The notes under the pieces: generated by a model | Told to the model about the DNA's origin: nothing | What the model saw: only the letters and a program-made list of their open reading frames with translations | Databases searched by the model: none | Part shown: positions 1 through 8,823 of the stretch, one piece after another | Layout of the letters: each line of letters begins with the position of its first letter | Position numbering within the stretch: the first letter of the stretch is position 1 | Position numbers and translations under genes: made by a program | From: Paenibacillus barcinonensis | Lineage (GTDB): Bacteria > Bacillota > Bacilli > Paenibacillales > Paenibacillaceae | Direction of reading: 5' to 3' | DNA length: 64,000 bases | Assembly: GCF_003217495.1 (NCBI RefSeq) | Contig: NZ_QJSW01000013.1 | Location: forward strand, 1-64,000

Positions 1-273
1 GGCCTCCCACAATGCCGTAGTCATGCGAGGATAACCAAACTCTGGGTTTGCAAAATGAATCGCCATCATTTGTTCTTTGATTTCGCGGTCATGAGCCTCT
101 CTTGCGTCTCGCTGCGGCTGGGTGGCTCGCCATTTGTAGTAACTCGATCGGGGTATCCCTGTAATCGATAACAGGCGTGTAATACCATGCAAGCTGCGCA
201 GTTCATCTACAATGTGGTAGTTCTCCCGTTGGCTCAGCGCTTCTCCTTTACTAGATTTGGATACCGCTTTTTT
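1..273 (-). CDS. IS3-family transposase OrfB, 5' part, made by -1 frameshift
   Basis: Translating 1-273 on the minus strand in the -1 frame relative to orfA gives an open reading frame typical of the N-terminus of IS3 OrfB: ALSQRENYHIVDELRS, then LLSITGIPRSSYYKWR, then FANPEFGYPRMTTALW. The catalytic DDE domain lies beyond the window. There is no independent start codon with a ribosome site. The frame joins orfA at the A AAA AAG heptamer, so an OrfAB fusion made by programmed frameshifting is the expected product. The 3' end is missing because of the window edge. Confidence 0.8.
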
Positions 274-554
274 AAATAATCTACCTGTGCTTGAAGGTAG
301 TCTCGTTCTTCTTCTACACTGCTAAAAGCAGTACGGGAACGCCCCTTCAGTGGGTTCGGGACATTGTTTTTTCGCTCATCGAACGCTTCTCCGTTTTTCC
401 ACTTTTTCACCCAAACCTTCAGTTGTGAACAATTTCGAATTCCTTCGCGTTCAGCGACTACCTTGTAGCTCGAAGAACCTTCGACATATGATCTGACTGC
501 ATTCAATTTGAATTCTTCGGTATAGGTCTGAAACGTTTGTCCTTTTTTCGCCAT
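234..554 (-). CDS. IS3-family transposase OrfA (helix-turn-helix protein)
   Basis: This is the DNA-binding first subunit of an IS3-type transposase, about 106 residues. The N-terminal half has the transposase_8 helix-turn-helix pattern (EEFKLNAVRSY ... VWVKKWKNGE). The C-terminal half is a short coiled coil (VEEERDYLQAQVDYLKKR) of the kind that mediates OrfA-OrfAB assembly. The start at 554 (MAKKGQ) is chosen over an upstream in-frame codon because GGAGGGG lies just before it. Translation of the full transposase requires a -1 shift near the 3' end, at a slippery A AAA AAG (267-273). Confidence 0.85.
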   Translation of the reverse strand: MAKKGQTFQTYTEEFKLNAVRSYVEGSSSYKVVAEREGIRNCSQLKVWVKKWKNGEAFDERKNNVPNPLKGRSRTAFSSVEEERDYLQAQVDYLKKRYPNLVKEKR

Positions 555-716
555 AAAAATATCCCCTCCAAGTGTCACTTGAACCCTCATGATAACATGA
601 AGGTTTTTTTAAGTGTCTACTTAAAGGGGATAATACCAGAGTAACTATTAGAGTCGGCTTTTTTTCAAACATTTTCCGGGAAATAAATCCAGAATGATTA
701 GGTTCAAGCTGCTTTC

Positions 717-2051
717 TTACAACAAGTCTGCCGCCAGCTGAGCTAGCTTGGAACGTTCTCCTTTTTCAAGCATAATATGTCCGCTGATGCCCTCTTGTTT
801 GAATCGTTCCACGATATACGTTAAGCCGTTACTAGCAGAGTCCAGATAAGGATGGTCAATCTGCTCAGGATCACCCATCAAAATAATTTTACTTCCTTCC
901 CCTACCCGGGATACGATCGTTTTCACTTCATGCCTTGACAGGTTCTGGGCTTCATCAATGATGATGAACTGACCCGGAATGGATCTTCCGCGAATATACG
1001 TGAGTGCTTCTACCTGAATGCTGCCAAGACCCATCAGAATTTTATCAATATCGCCAGCCTTCTTGGTATCAAACAAAAACTCAAGGTTATCGTAAATAGG
1101 CTGCATCCATGGACGAAGCTTTTCTTCCTTCTCTCCTGGCAGATAGCCGATATCTTTACCCATAGGTACGACCGGTCTTGCAATTAGCAGCTTTTTATAT
1201 TTGTGATCGTCCTCCACCTTCAGCAGTCCTGCCGCCAGCGCTAACAGCGTTTTACCTGTACCTGCTTTTCCAGTAATGGTCACCAGCGGGATATCATCAT
1301 TCAACAGAAGTTCTAGTGCCATCCGTTGCTGTGCATTGCGTGCGCTGATCCCCCACACATTATCATTGCTGAGAAACAGCGGCTCCAGCTTGGTTCCTTC
1401 CGTATTCACTTTGAGCAAAGCGGATTTGTTCGTACCCATCTCATCCTTCAGAATGACAAACTCGTTCGGATAGAGTGAGTAGGACAGCTGCAATGGCTTG
1501 ATCGGTAAGAAACGATATGTGTAAAACTCATCAATCACGGACGGATGAACCTTCAGTGCGGTATATCCGGGGTACATCTCACTGAGTCCAGCCGTACGAT
1601 CCGATAAGTAATCTTGTGTGAACAATCCAAGGACGTCCGCTTTGATTCGTACAAGAACATCTTTACTGACAAGCACAACTTGATGCTCAACCACTTCTTT
1701 TTCATTTTCTTCAATCTGATAATTCAGCGCGACGGCCAAGATTCGATTGTCATTGGACACTTCCCCAAACATTTCCTGAACTTTCACAAAACTCCGATGA
1801 TTCAGTTCAACCTTCAGATTGCCTCCATTCGCAAGAGGTACACCGCTATGCAGATGACCAAGCTCTCTAAGTCCATCCAGCAGTCTGGACACATTGCGGG
1901 CGTTACGTCCGATCTCATCGGCATTTCTTTTTTTGGAGTCAATCTCCTCCAGTACAACCGCGGGAATGATTACCTCATGTTCTTCAAAGGCAAATATGGC
2001 ATTGGGGTCATGCAGAAGCACATTGGTATCCAATACAAAAATTTTTTTCAT
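717..2051 (-). CDS. ylaK: PIN domain-PhoH ATPase fusion protein (YlaK type)
   Basis: A 444-residue protein with an N-terminal PIN nuclease-like domain (about 1-135; FVLDTNVLLHDP with the first acidic residue, then EEIDSKKRNADEIGRNAR) and a C-terminal PhoH-type P-loop ATPase. Walker A GKAGTGKT is near residue 260 and Walker B IIIDEAQN near 363. PIN-PhoH proteins are thought to act as RNA helicase/RNase machines (family knowledge, mostly from PhoH2 of mycobacteria). The nuclease-like acidic residues appear to be retained. It is divergent from the ylaJ-type lipoprotein gene, matching the yla neighbourhood of B. subtilis. The window also carries a second, PIN-less PhoH (36356-37327). Confidence 0.88.
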   Translation of the reverse strand: MKKIFVLDTNVLLHDPNAIFAFEEHEVIIPAVVLEEIDSKKRNADEIGRNARNVSRLLDGLRELGHLHSGVPLANGGNLKVELNHRSFVKVQEMFGEVSNDNRILAVALNYQIEENEKEVVEHQVVLVSKDVLVRIKADVLGLFTQDYLSDRTAGLSEMYPGYTALKVHPSVIDEFYTYRFLPIKPLQLSYSLYPNEFVILKDEMGTNKSALLKVNTEGTKLEPLFLSNDNVWGISARNAQQRMALELLLNDDIPLVTITGKAGTGKTLLALAAGLLKVEDDHKYKKLLIARPVVPMGKDIGYLPGEKEEKLRPWMQPIYDNLEFLFDTKKAGDIDKILMGLGSIQVEALTYIRGRSIPGQFIIIDEAQNLSRHEVKTIVSRVGEGSKIILMGDPEQIDHPYLDSASNGLTYIVERFKQEGISGHIMLEKGERSKLAQLAADLL

Positions 2052-2278
2052 TCAATCCCCTCCAAAGCGGCGTCGTTAAATGCATGGGCTGGAACGTGTT
2101 CTCGGGAATGACGATGGGGCTCTATGAGCCGTCCGTTTCCCTTCATTCCCGAGTTCATCTTGGTCGTGTGATCTTCAGCAGCGGCATGGACAATCATGCT
2201 CCCATACATAAATGTATTCGACTAGGGCAAAATAATTGTCAACCATTCTGAAAAACTCCAAGAAAGGATTGAACTTTT

Positions 2279-2935
2279 ATGAAAATGGGGATTTGCACAC
2301 TGCTTCTGATCTTTATCCTGACAGGCTGTAACTCTTCTACACGCAATGCCTCACAGGAATTGCATGAGATGCACCCGAGAAGCTATGGAGGAAACATAAC
2401 TACACAGCAGGAAGATCGAATGCATCCTTCACGGGTGAATCATTTGAACGAACATACCGATGAAGTTCATAACCTTAGTACTGCCGACGAAACAGAGACA
2501 GGCCGTATGACAAACCAAAAAAGAGTAAGTCACCTCAAAGCTCTGGCCAAGCAAGTTGAAGGAGTGAAAGATGCCAATTGTGTGATTCTTGGTAACACAG
2601 CTGTTGTCGGCATTGATGTAGATGGCGATCTGGAACGTGCTCGTGTCGGTACTATTAAATACTCCGTTGCCGAAGCGCTTCGTAAGGACCCGGAGGGTGT
2701 GGATTCCATCGTAACTGCCGATGCTGACGTCACTGAGCGCATCAAAGAGATTGGTGAACATATCCGCAAAGGACACCCGATTTCCGGTTTTGCTTCAGAG
2801 CTTGCCGATATGGTAGGCCGCATTATTCCGCAGCTTCCGAAAGACGTCAAAGTTCGTCAAAACCCGGATGCCCCCGCTCAGGATCAATATATGCAACAGC
2901 ACAACTATGAAAAAAGACAACAAAAAGCCCAGTGA
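2279..2935 (+). CDS. ylaJ: YhcN/YlaJ-family sporulation lipoprotein
   Basis: A 218-residue lipoprotein: a short hydrophobic signal (CTLLLIFILTG) is followed by the lipobox cysteine at residue 17. The middle is polar and low in complexity. A conserved YhcN/YlaJ domain begins near residue 75 (HLKALAKQVEGVKDANCVILGNTAVVGIDVDGDLE). Members of this family are spore-membrane or forespore lipoproteins in Bacillus (known for YhcN). AAAGGA upstream supports the start at 2279. It is divergent from ylaK and ends in a terminator shared with the convergent gene downstream. Calling it ylaJ rather than yhcN rests on its position next to ylaK. Confidence 0.85.
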   Translation: MKMGICTLLLIFILTGCNSSTRNASQELHEMHPRSYGGNITTQQEDRMHPSRVNHLNEHTDEVHNLSTADETETGRMTNQKRVSHLKALAKQVEGVKDANCVILGNTAVVGIDVDGDLERARVGTIKYSVAEALRKDPEGVDSIVTADADVTERIKEIGEHIRKGHPISGFASELADMVGRIIPQLPKDVKVRQNPDAPAQDQYMQQHNYEKRQQKAQ

Positions 2936-2955
2936 TCTCTCACTAGGCTTTTTTC
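2922..2955. terminator. Bidirectional Rho-independent terminator
   Basis: The stem AAAAGCC-AGTGA pairs with TCACT-GGCTTTT, with a T run on both strands. It overlaps the stop codons of the convergent genes ylaJ (stop 2933-2935) and the PNPOx-like gene (stop 2943-2945), so it serves both. Confidence 0.9.
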
Positions 2956-3395
2956 ATGGCTGCAAAAACTTGCTCATCAAGCTTCTCCGCAGCACGCTGA
3001 TCATATATTTTAACAAATTGAGGCACAGAGGACAGTTGAGCGCCATAAAACAGCGCATTTCTCACCGCTTCAATCGTAATGTCGAAACAGCACATATTAA
3101 AGGGGACATCCTGTAGCGGATCTTGCCGCACGGAAGCACGTCCATTCACCGCATATACCATCTCTTCACCAAAAACCGTAATCGTAATCAGCGGATTCTG
3201 GATCATATTGTTGACAAGACGGGAAAGATGGTCAATCGCCAGACGAAAAGTAGAAGCATTCTCAGCATAAATCCAGGAGATTGCTGTTGAAGTCGGACCT
3301 CCGGATTCAACATCCACAGTGCTCAAAAGCACAAAGGTCTCATCTTTGAATTGCTGTAACAGAGTTTCTGTTAATTGTGTGACGGCTTCGGACAT
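2943..3395 (-). CDS. Pyridoxamine 5'-phosphate oxidase-like (FMN-binding split barrel) protein
   Basis: A 150-residue single-domain protein with the split-barrel pattern of PNPOx-like flavoproteins: TFVLLSTVDVESGGPTSTAISWIYA, then a strand with FRLAIDHLSRLVNNMIQNP, then ITVFGEEMVYAVNGRA. No substrate can be read from the sequence, and the small size fits the uncharacterised PNPOx-like group rather than true PdxH. Its position beside ylaJ and ylaK corresponds to ylaL of B. subtilis, so it is probably that orthologue (inference). It is monocistronic, with a terminator shared with ylaJ. Confidence 0.75.
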   Translation of the reverse strand: MSEAVTQLTETLLQQFKDETFVLLSTVDVESGGPTSTAISWIYAENASTFRLAIDHLSRLVNNMIQNPLITITVFGEEMVYAVNGRASVRQDPLQDVPFNMCCFDITIEAVRNALFYGAQLSSVPQFVKIYDQRAAEKLDEQVFAAMKKA

Positions 3396-3489
3396 TCAAC
3401 CAGCCCCCTAACCTTCTTTATGCAATTCTTATCTTGTGATGTTATTATAACACACTGAGAACCCGGCTTCCAATCCCCACATCATAAAG

Positions 3490-4551
3490 CTACTGAGCTG
3501 TTGTCGTTGCCTTCACATTCCCTGCGAGTGTATCTTGAAGTGCCTGCTTTGCATTTGCCAATTCAGTCTCATTAATGTAAACATAAGGACTTCTCCACTC
3601 CCCGGTAACTGGAGTAAAGTGTACATCTGCAGTGGAAATATTCCAATAGGTAGCAATAAAATTTTTCATCTGCTCGGATTCCACATCCGTAGTCATATTT
3701 TTATCTACCGCACCAATGACCTTACCAATCTTCGTAATGCCGCCAAGAGATTTCATCTGATCCAGCATTGCGTTCATGACCTGATTTTGACGTTTGTTGC
3801 GATCAAAATCATTAGACTCTGCTGTTTTGGGTTTGCAATTGGATTTACGGTAACGAACGAAATCCAGTGCCTCTTTGCCATCCAGATGTTGGGGCCCAGC
3901 CTTCAAATTAATATCTGTATTGTCAGCGGTATCCCTGTAACACATGTTTTTATCCACCGTGACATCTACTCCACCTACAGCATTCACCGCATCACGAAAA
4001 GCTTGGAAGTTAATCACTGTAGTATAATTGATATCTACACCCAGATACTGCCCCATCATTTCTTTCATCTGATCTTCTGCCTTTTTACCCGAGGTCTTCT
4101 CCTGCGTTTTGAATCTTGGATAATAAGCGTTAAGTTTGTTGGACTTATATCCATCGAGCTGAATACGTGTGTCGCGTGGCAAGGATACCACCGTTGCTGT
4201 CTTCGTATTCGGATTAAGTGCAGCAACCATAACGACATCGGACAAAAACGTCCCTGTTTCGGGACGATTATCCGTTCCCAGCAATAACATTGTGAGCGGC
4301 TTCGTCGTCGCAGACATACCAGGAGGAACAGGCTTGTCTATTCCTGTATTCGCCACCTGATTATAAACCCAGTACACATACCCCCCGCCCACCAGAATGC
4401 TGATGACCAGTATACTCAGAACAAATTTTACAAACCCCTTCATGCGTTTCTTCTTCTTCGGCTGCTTCCCTTTACTATTTCTGTTTCCTGAAGTGCCGGA
4501 TGAAATTGAAGCTTGTCTCCGTGGAGGCAGCCCGTTTGAATTTGAGTTCAT
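3490..4551 (-). CDS. LytR-CpsA-Psr (LCP) family cell-wall glycopolymer ligase
   Basis: A 353-residue type II membrane protein. The N-terminus is polar and lysine-rich (KKKKRMKGF), one transmembrane helix spans about 38-60, and an extracellular LCP domain follows. Hallmarks are LLLGTDNRPETG, SLPRDTRIQL and the later FVRYRKSN with its arginines. LCP enzymes transfer teichoic acid or other polyprenyl-phosphate-linked polymers onto peptidoglycan (TagTUV in B. subtilis). The start at 4551 is preferred because AAAGGTG lies at good spacing; the frame stays open 47 codons further upstream, but that part reads as non-coding. Which polymer it attaches cannot be told. Confidence 0.9.
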   Translation of the reverse strand: MNSNSNGLPPRRQASISSGTSGNRNSKGKQPKKKKRMKGFVKFVLSILVISILVGGGYVYWVYNQVANTGIDKPVPPGMSATTKPLTMLLLGTDNRPETGTFLSDVVMVAALNPNTKTATVVSLPRDTRIQLDGYKSNKLNAYYPRFKTQEKTSGKKAEDQMKEMMGQYLGVDINYTTVINFQAFRDAVNAVGGVDVTVDKNMCYRDTADNTDINLKAGPQHLDGKEALDFVRYRKSNCKPKTAESNDFDRNKRQNQVMNAMLDQMKSLGGITKIGKVIGAVDKNMTTDVESEQMKNFIATYWNISTADVHFTPVTGEWRSPYVYINETELANAKQALQDTLAGNVKATTTAQ

Positions 4552-4642
4552 ATATTCAACACCTTTATCACATCTGTTTGGTCTATATATAACACAACCG
4601 CTTTCCCGAAGGAAAACGGATGTATTTATGCATAGACAGCAT

Positions 4643-4939
4643 TTATGAGTTTCGAGCGGCAGCTTCCGCTTTTTTCTTTTGACGACCTTCAACGAAATAA
4701 CGCACGCGCACTAACAGCATCAAACCTACCGCTACCAGCAAACATTGAATGATGGGCAGCTTGTCGATCTGAAAAATAAGAAGCATGAACGTGCCCATCG
4801 CCATCAAAATATACAATACAATTTCCTTACCGATCGGCAATTTCTGACGTACCCGAAAGACCTTGTTATACACGTAAGTAATCAGTACAAAGATGACGAT
4901 ATAGGCGATGATCGGGTGTGATGCAAACCATGCTTGCAT
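4643..4939 (-). CDS. ylaH: YlaH-like membrane protein
   Basis: A 98-residue protein with three predicted membrane helices (IIAYIVIFVLITYVYNKVF; IVLYILMAMGTFMLLIF; LLVAVGLMLLVRVRYFVE) and a lysine-rich cytoplasmic tail. The length and pattern match the YlaH-like family, found beside typA/bipA (ylaG) in Bacillus as here. The function is unknown. The start at 4939 is set by GGAG about nine bases upstream; a longer in-frame extension lacks a ribosome site. It is separated from typA by an intergenic palindromic element. Confidence 0.8.
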   Translation of the reverse strand: MQAWFASHPIIAYIVIFVLITYVYNKVFRVRQKLPIGKEIVLYILMAMGTFMLLIFQIDKLPIIQCLLVAVGLMLLVRVRYFVEGRQKKKAEAAARNS

Positions 4940-4984
4940 GTTAAGGCATCTCCTTTCATGATCATGCTGTACAAAAATCAATTC

Positions 4985-5200
4985 ATTGATTGGACCTTAC
5001 TGCTGCACCATGAGATTCTTCGTCGCTCGTTCGACCGTTCCGGGTTCGGATCGTTCTTTTGATCGCTGTTGTCCCCGAATTTCTTTTGAACACTCTATCA
5101 AGTGTTGAAATTCGGTGACAAAGGCGAGCGCTTCGCTTCTTCAGAATCGATTCCTCTCCCTCCACTACCTGTGGCGAAAGGCAGGAATCATTCAATCGTG
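4985..5200. repeat. Diverged copy of a nested-palindrome intergenic element
   Basis: This gene-free stretch between typA and ylaH contains a long inverted repeat: TTGTCCCCGAATTTC at 5069-5083 pairs with GAAATTCGGTGACAA at 5107-5121, with one mismatch and an inner AACACT/AGTGTT stem. It is followed by GCGCTTCGCTTCTTC. The same architecture and sequence occur in the 221-bp tandem array at 32694-33187. Differences in the stem are compensatory (TTGTC/GACAA here, TTATC/GATAA there; CGAATT/AATTCG here, CGGATT/AATCCG there). A short reading frame across it is spurious. Confidence 0.7.
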
Positions 5201-5251
5201 CAATGACGTCTCCTCAAACATTGACTTTTGTACCTCTTAGGATAGTCGGTA

Positions 5252-7099
5252 TTACGCGTTATTTTGAGCCATTTTGCGTTGCTTTTCTGCACGCTCACGC
5301 TCGGATTTATTCAGAATTTTCTTACGAAGACGAATAGATTTCGGTGTAATCTCACAATATTCATCTTCATTCAGATATTCAAGGGCCTGTTCCAGCGAGA
5401 AGATAATCGGCGTTTTAATTTTAACCGTATCATCTTTACCTGAAGAACGAACGTTAGTCAGTTGCTTTTCTTTACAGATGTTGACAACGATGTCATTGTC
5501 TCGTGTATGCTCACCAACGATCATACCTTCGTAAATTTCTGTACCAGGCTCAAGGAAGAGCGTACCACGATCCTCAACACCCATCATTCCATAGAACGTA
5601 GATGTACCTGTTTCCGTTGAGATCAGCACGCCTTGGTGACGTCCGCCCACTTGACCGGATACGACTGGAGCGTAGCTGTCAAATGCGTGGTTCATTACGC
5701 CATAACCACGAGTCAACGTCAGGAAGTTGGTGCTGTATCCAATCAGACCACGTGCAGGAATCAGGAACTCCAGACGAACTTGACCGCTACCTGTGTTGAT
5801 CATGTTAACCATCTCTGCTTTACGTGCGCCCAGGCTTTCCATTACGGAGCCCATGCTCTCTTCAGGGATATCAATCAACAAACGCTCGATAGGCTCCATT
5901 TTCTTACCGTCAATTTCTTTGACGATAACTTCTGGTTTAGATACTTGAAGCTCATAGCCTTCACGACGCATATTTTCAATCAGGATACCCAGGTGAAGCT
6001 CACCGCGTCCAGAAACGATAAATGCATCCGGGCTATCTGTTTCTTCAACACGAAGGGATACGTCTGTTTCCAGTTCTTTCAACAAACGCTCGCGCAGCTT
6101 ACGGGAAGTTACCCATTTACCTTCGCGACCTGCGAATGGACTGTTGTTTACGAGGAATGTCATTTGCAGTGTTGGCTCATCAATTTTGAGAACCGGCAAA
6201 GCTTCGGGATTGTTCGGATCAGCGATTGTTTCACCGATGTTGATATCCTTAATACCCGCGATCGCAACGATGTCACCCGCGCCAGCTTCCTCTGTCTCTA
6301 CACGCTTCAGACCTTGGAAACCGAACAGTTTCTCGATACGAGCTGTTTTGCTTTTGCCATCACGCATAATAACAGTAACGGATTGGCCTTGACGAATCAC
6401 ACCGCGGTTTACACGGCCGATAGCGATACGTCCGAGGTATTCATTGTAGTCCATAAGAGTAACGAGGAATTGCAGTGGCTCTTCAACGTTCTCTGTTGGA
6501 TGGGGGATATGACTTACGATGGTATCGTAGATCGCCATCATGTTGTCATCTTGTTTGGCAGGATCGTCTTCCATGCTCGATGTTCCGTTTAATGCGGAAG
6601 CATATACGACAGGGAATTCAAGTTGCTCATCGTTGGCACCCAGTTCGATGAACAGGTCAAGTACTTCATCAATAACCTCAGCCGGACGAGCCGCTGGACG
6701 GTCAATTTTGTTTACAATAACGATTGGGGTCAGGTTATGCTCCAGCGCTTTACGAAGCACGAACTTCGTTTGGGGCATACAGCCCTCATAAGCATCAACA
6801 ACGAGCAATACGCCATCAACCATTTTCATGATACGTTCTACTTCACCGCCGAAGTCGGCGTGTCCTGGTGTGTCCACAATGTTGATCAGGTAGTCTTTAT
6901 AAGTTATAGCCGTGTTTTTGGCCAAAATCGTAATACCGCGTTCACGCTCCAAATCGTTGGAGTCCATTGCGCGCTCCTGTACCGTTTCGTGATCACGGAA
7001 TGTACCGGATTGCTGGAGCAACTTGTCGACAAGTGTTGTTTTCCCGTGGTCGACGTGGGCAATAATCGCAATATTGCGAATGTGTTCTCTTGAATGCAT
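5252..7099 (-). CDS. typA: Translational GTPase TypA/BipA
   Basis: A ribosome-binding GTPase of the EF-G/LepA class, 615 residues, close to the usual length of about 610. The G motifs are clear near the N-terminus: [11 protein letters not shown] (G1), DTPGHADF (G3) and NKIDRP (G4). Domains II, III and V and the family C-terminus follow ([33 protein letters not shown]). TypA takes part in ribosome assembly and stress or cold adaptation (family knowledge). MHSREH at 7099 is the start; the frame upstream opens only with a TTG. A promoter and a leader with competing hairpins lie upstream. Confidence 0.97.
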   Translation of the reverse strand: MHSREHIRNIAIIAHVDHGKTTLVDKLLQQSGTFRDHETVQERAMDSNDLERERGITILAKNTAITYKDYLINIVDTPGHADFGGEVERIMKMVDGVLLVVDAYEGCMPQTKFVLRKALEHNLTPIVIVNKIDRPAARPAEVIDEVLDLFIELGANDEQLEFPVVYASALNGTSSMEDDPAKQDDNMMAIYDTIVSHIPHPTENVEEPLQFLVTLMDYNEYLGRIAIGRVNRGVIRQGQSVTVIMRDGKSKTARIEKLFGFQGLKRVETEEAGAGDIVAIAGIKDINIGETIADPNNPEALPVLKIDEPTLQMTFLVNNSPFAGREGKWVTSRKLRERLLKELETDVSLRVEETDSPDAFIVSGRGELHLGILIENMRREGYELQVSKPEVIVKEIDGKKMEPIERLLIDIPEESMGSVMESLGARKAEMVNMINTGSGQVRLEFLIPARGLIGYSTNFLTLTRGYGVMNHAFDSYAPVVSGQVGGRHQGVLISTETGTSTFYGMMGVEDRGTLFLEPGTEIYEGMIVGEHTRDNDIVVNICKEKQLTNVRSSGKDDTVKIKTPIIFSLEQALEYLNEDEYCEITPKSIRLRKKILNKSERERAEKQRKMAQNNA

Positions 7100-7147
7100 G
7101 GTTTGTATCCATATCCTTTCCAATTTCAATTCTTATCTACTAAACTT

Positions 7148-7199
7148 CCCGCAAAATCGCGGGTTACTCACAAAATAAGCGTCGGTGATAACCCGACGC
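7148..7199 (-). promoter_or_regulatory. typA 5' leader with mutually exclusive hairpins
   Basis: On the minus strand the typA leader can form GCGTCGG/CCGACGC (7179-7199) and CCCGC/GCGGG (7148-7163). Alternatively, CGGGTTA (7189-7195) can pair with TAACCCG (7160-7166), which breaks both. The 7179-7199 hairpin is followed by TTATTTTG and could also terminate transcription of the upstream gene (7286-7780). Confidence 0.5.
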
Positions 7200-7216
7200 A
7201 TGTCTATATCCCTTAT

Positions 7217-7244
7217 ATTATAGTTTATCATAGGTAAAAATCAA
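7217..7244 (-). promoter_or_regulatory. Candidate sigma-A promoter for typA
   Basis: TTGATT (7244-7239) and a perfect TATAAT (7222-7217) are separated by 16 bases on the minus strand. The transcript would begin near 7210 and carry a leader of about 110 nt. Confidence 0.55.
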
Positions 7245-7285
7245 GATATTTCGCTCAAAACTGCACAGTTTAGGAGCGGATATGT

Positions 7286-7780
7286 TTACCACCCCCTGCC
7301 GCGGCCTGTTCGTCCTCGTCCAGCAAGCAACCAGACACCGCCCAGAATAAGCAGGACAGCAAACACATAAATGATGCCGGTTTGTAATAGTGTAAACGCC
7401 AGCAAAACAACAGATACCGCCCCGATAATCAGTGCAGCCGGATAAACAAATTCGGGCCTGTGTCGCTCAACCATGCCATATCCAAGCAAACCTACAGCAA
7501 CGCCCAGCAGCAGAACAGGCCACAGATTTCTCATCAGTCCGGCCCCCCAGATGTTCGTTATGCTGAACAGTACACCGTATACGGTAAGCACTCCCGCGGG
7601 TAATAATGACCAGCTAGGTGTCATGCGAGCATAAAATAATACATATAGCGCAATACCCGGTAGCAAAAGCAGGAGAGGCCAGAAGTTTCGACCGATAAAT
7701 GCAAACACACCCAACTTGCCAAGCAAAATGACCAGCCCCGCAGCAACAATAAACAGACCGATCGCTTTTTCATTTTTCAT
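7286..7780 (-). CDS. Small polytopic membrane protein (LiaI/LiaF transmembrane-region-like)
   Basis: A 164-residue, very hydrophobic protein with about six membrane helices in three hairpins. Each repeat resembles the LiaI-LiaF transmembrane module (GLFIVAAGLVILLGKLGV; FWPLLLLLPGIALYVLF; LWPVLLLGVAVGLLGYG). It ends in an arginine/glycine-rich tail (GRGRTGRGRGW). Related proteins belong to cell-envelope stress modules, but no histidine kinase or regulator is adjacent, so no role is claimed. The start at 7780 is chosen from GAGGTG seven bases upstream. It is probably terminated by the hairpin at 7179-7199. Confidence 0.7.
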   Translation of the reverse strand: MKNEKAIGLFIVAAGLVILLGKLGVFAFIGRNFWPLLLLLPGIALYVLFYARMTPSWSLLPAGVLTVYGVLFSITNIWGAGLMRNLWPVLLLGVAVGLLGYGMVERHRPEFVYPAALIIGAVSVVLLAFTLLQTGIIYVFAVLLILGGVWLLAGRGRTGRGRGW

Positions 7781-8099
7781 CTTATTCACCTCTTGTTTTC
7801 ATTAGCTATGTAATTTCCAAATTGCGCAAACTTTCAACAACTGAACACATTTCTAGTCGCAAAAACAAGCCATTTCACTGTCTATAGTGTATCTGATGTT
7901 TCTGCAAAAAACTATACTTGATGTTGAAAATACGCTCATCCTGCAATACCAAAACAAACATATCGAAGGTTACTGCTCCAACCTGATTCAGTCCTTCTAT
8001 ACAAGCGTATAATGACTCGATATGATCCTTTATTCCCTTAGCCAGGAACATTTATAAATTTAGCCGCCCCTATCATTACCTTATTCTTTTACATATGCC
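7781..8099. other. Intergenic region without a recognisable gene
   Basis: About 320 bases between the small membrane protein gene and the terC terminator. It is A+T-rich, with no reading frame that has a ribosome site and no recognised RNA. It presumably holds the promoter for the gene at 7286-7780, but no convincing -35/-10 pair was singled out. Confidence 0.4.
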
Positions 8100-8128
8100 A
8101 AAAAGGGGGCTCAACCCTGAGACACCCC
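8100..8128 (-). terminator. Rho-independent terminator of terC (minus strand)
   Basis: On the minus strand GGGG-CTCA pairs with TGAG-CCCC and is followed by TTTTT, about 40 bases after the stop of the TerC gene at 8164. Confidence 0.75.
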
Positions 8129-8163
8129 ACCTATCATCAGCACTCATTTTATTTCAGAACCCT

Positions 8164-8823
8164 CTAAGCATTGCGGCGAACGAAGCGGTGAGCCCCTCCT
8201 GCCGTAATAACCAGACAAGCCATCGCTGCCGGCAACATTGCATGTGCTTCCGCTGCCATACCGCCCAGCCACTCTCCAAGCTTCGGATCCTTCACTAACA
8301 TCTCCCCCGCCGTAAATGCGAGTATGCCTGATCCCGCATATACCAGAATGGGAAAACGCTTCAGCAAACCGACAATCATTCCGCTACCCCATACAACGAT
8401 AGGAATGCTGATTGCAATTCCAATGACAATCAAAGCCAGATCCCCATCCGCCAAAGCAGCAATCGCTAATACATTATCCAGACTCATCACAAAATCTGCA
8501 ACCAGAATCGTTTGAATCGCCTTCCAGGTTGTAGATGCATTGCGAATATGTACTTCGTCATCGTTCTGAAGCAGCAGTTTAAAGGCAATCCAGAATAATA
8601 ACAATCCACCCGCCGCCTGAATAAATGGAATGCCGAGCAGCAATACCGCTGCAAACGTAAGCACACAACGTAGAAGCACCGCACCAAATGCCCCCCACCA
8701 TACCGCCTTTTTACGTTGAGCCGCAGGCAAATCTTTACTTGCCAGTGCAATGACTACAGCATTATCTCCACTCAGCACCAGATTGATCATTAAAATTTGC
8801 GTTAACAGCCATAATGTATCCAT
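8164..8823 (-). CDS. TerC-family integral membrane protein
   Basis: A 219-residue protein of the TerC/YjbE/YkoY family, with about seven membrane helices and the conserved acidic signatures NLVLSGDNAVVIALA (near residue 15) and ADFVMSLDNVLAIAA (near 115). Members are implicated in manganese export to secreted metalloenzymes in Firmicutes (family knowledge), or in tellurite resistance. The start at 8823 follows GGGGGGATGAG; the frame extends 110 codons further upstream, but that part overlaps the divergent gene and lacks a ribosome site. It is divergent from a second TerC gene 88 bases away. No yybP-ykoY riboswitch was recognised. Confidence 0.88.
   Translation of the reverse strand: MDTLWLLTQILMINLVLSGDNAVVIALASKDLPAAQRKKAVWWGAFGAVLLRCVLTFAAVLLLGIPFIQAAGGLLLFWIAFKLLLQNDDEVHIRNASTTWKAIQTILVADFVMSLDNVLAIAALADGDLALIVIGIAISIPIVVWGSGMIVGLLKRFPILVYAGSGILAFTAGEMLVKDPKLGEWLGGMAAEAHAMLPAAMACLVITAGGAHRFVRRNA

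Larger units (their letters stand above)
1..635 (-). mobile_element. IS3-family insertion sequence, partial (cut by window edge)
   Basis: The left part of an IS3-type element (IS150-like organisation), read on the minus strand. It holds orfA and the beginning of orfB in the -1 frame. The outer end is probably near 635, where an end-like sequence (611-635) lies just before orfA, but only one end is in the window, so the terminal inverted repeat cannot be confirmed. The visible part looks intact: both reading frames are open and the frameshift signal is present. Confidence 0.8.

Noticed and set aside
4983..5195. 70-codon minus-strand frame between typA and ylaH
   Set aside because: It coincides with the palindromic repeat element, has no family resemblance and no ribosome site.
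5633..6592. 319-codon plus-strand frame opposite typA
   Set aside because: Antisense to a highly conserved GTPase gene; no domain and no start signal.
8095..8298. Small plus-strand frame starting MPKRGLNPE
   Set aside because: It lies across the terC terminator and the end of terC and has no ribosome site.
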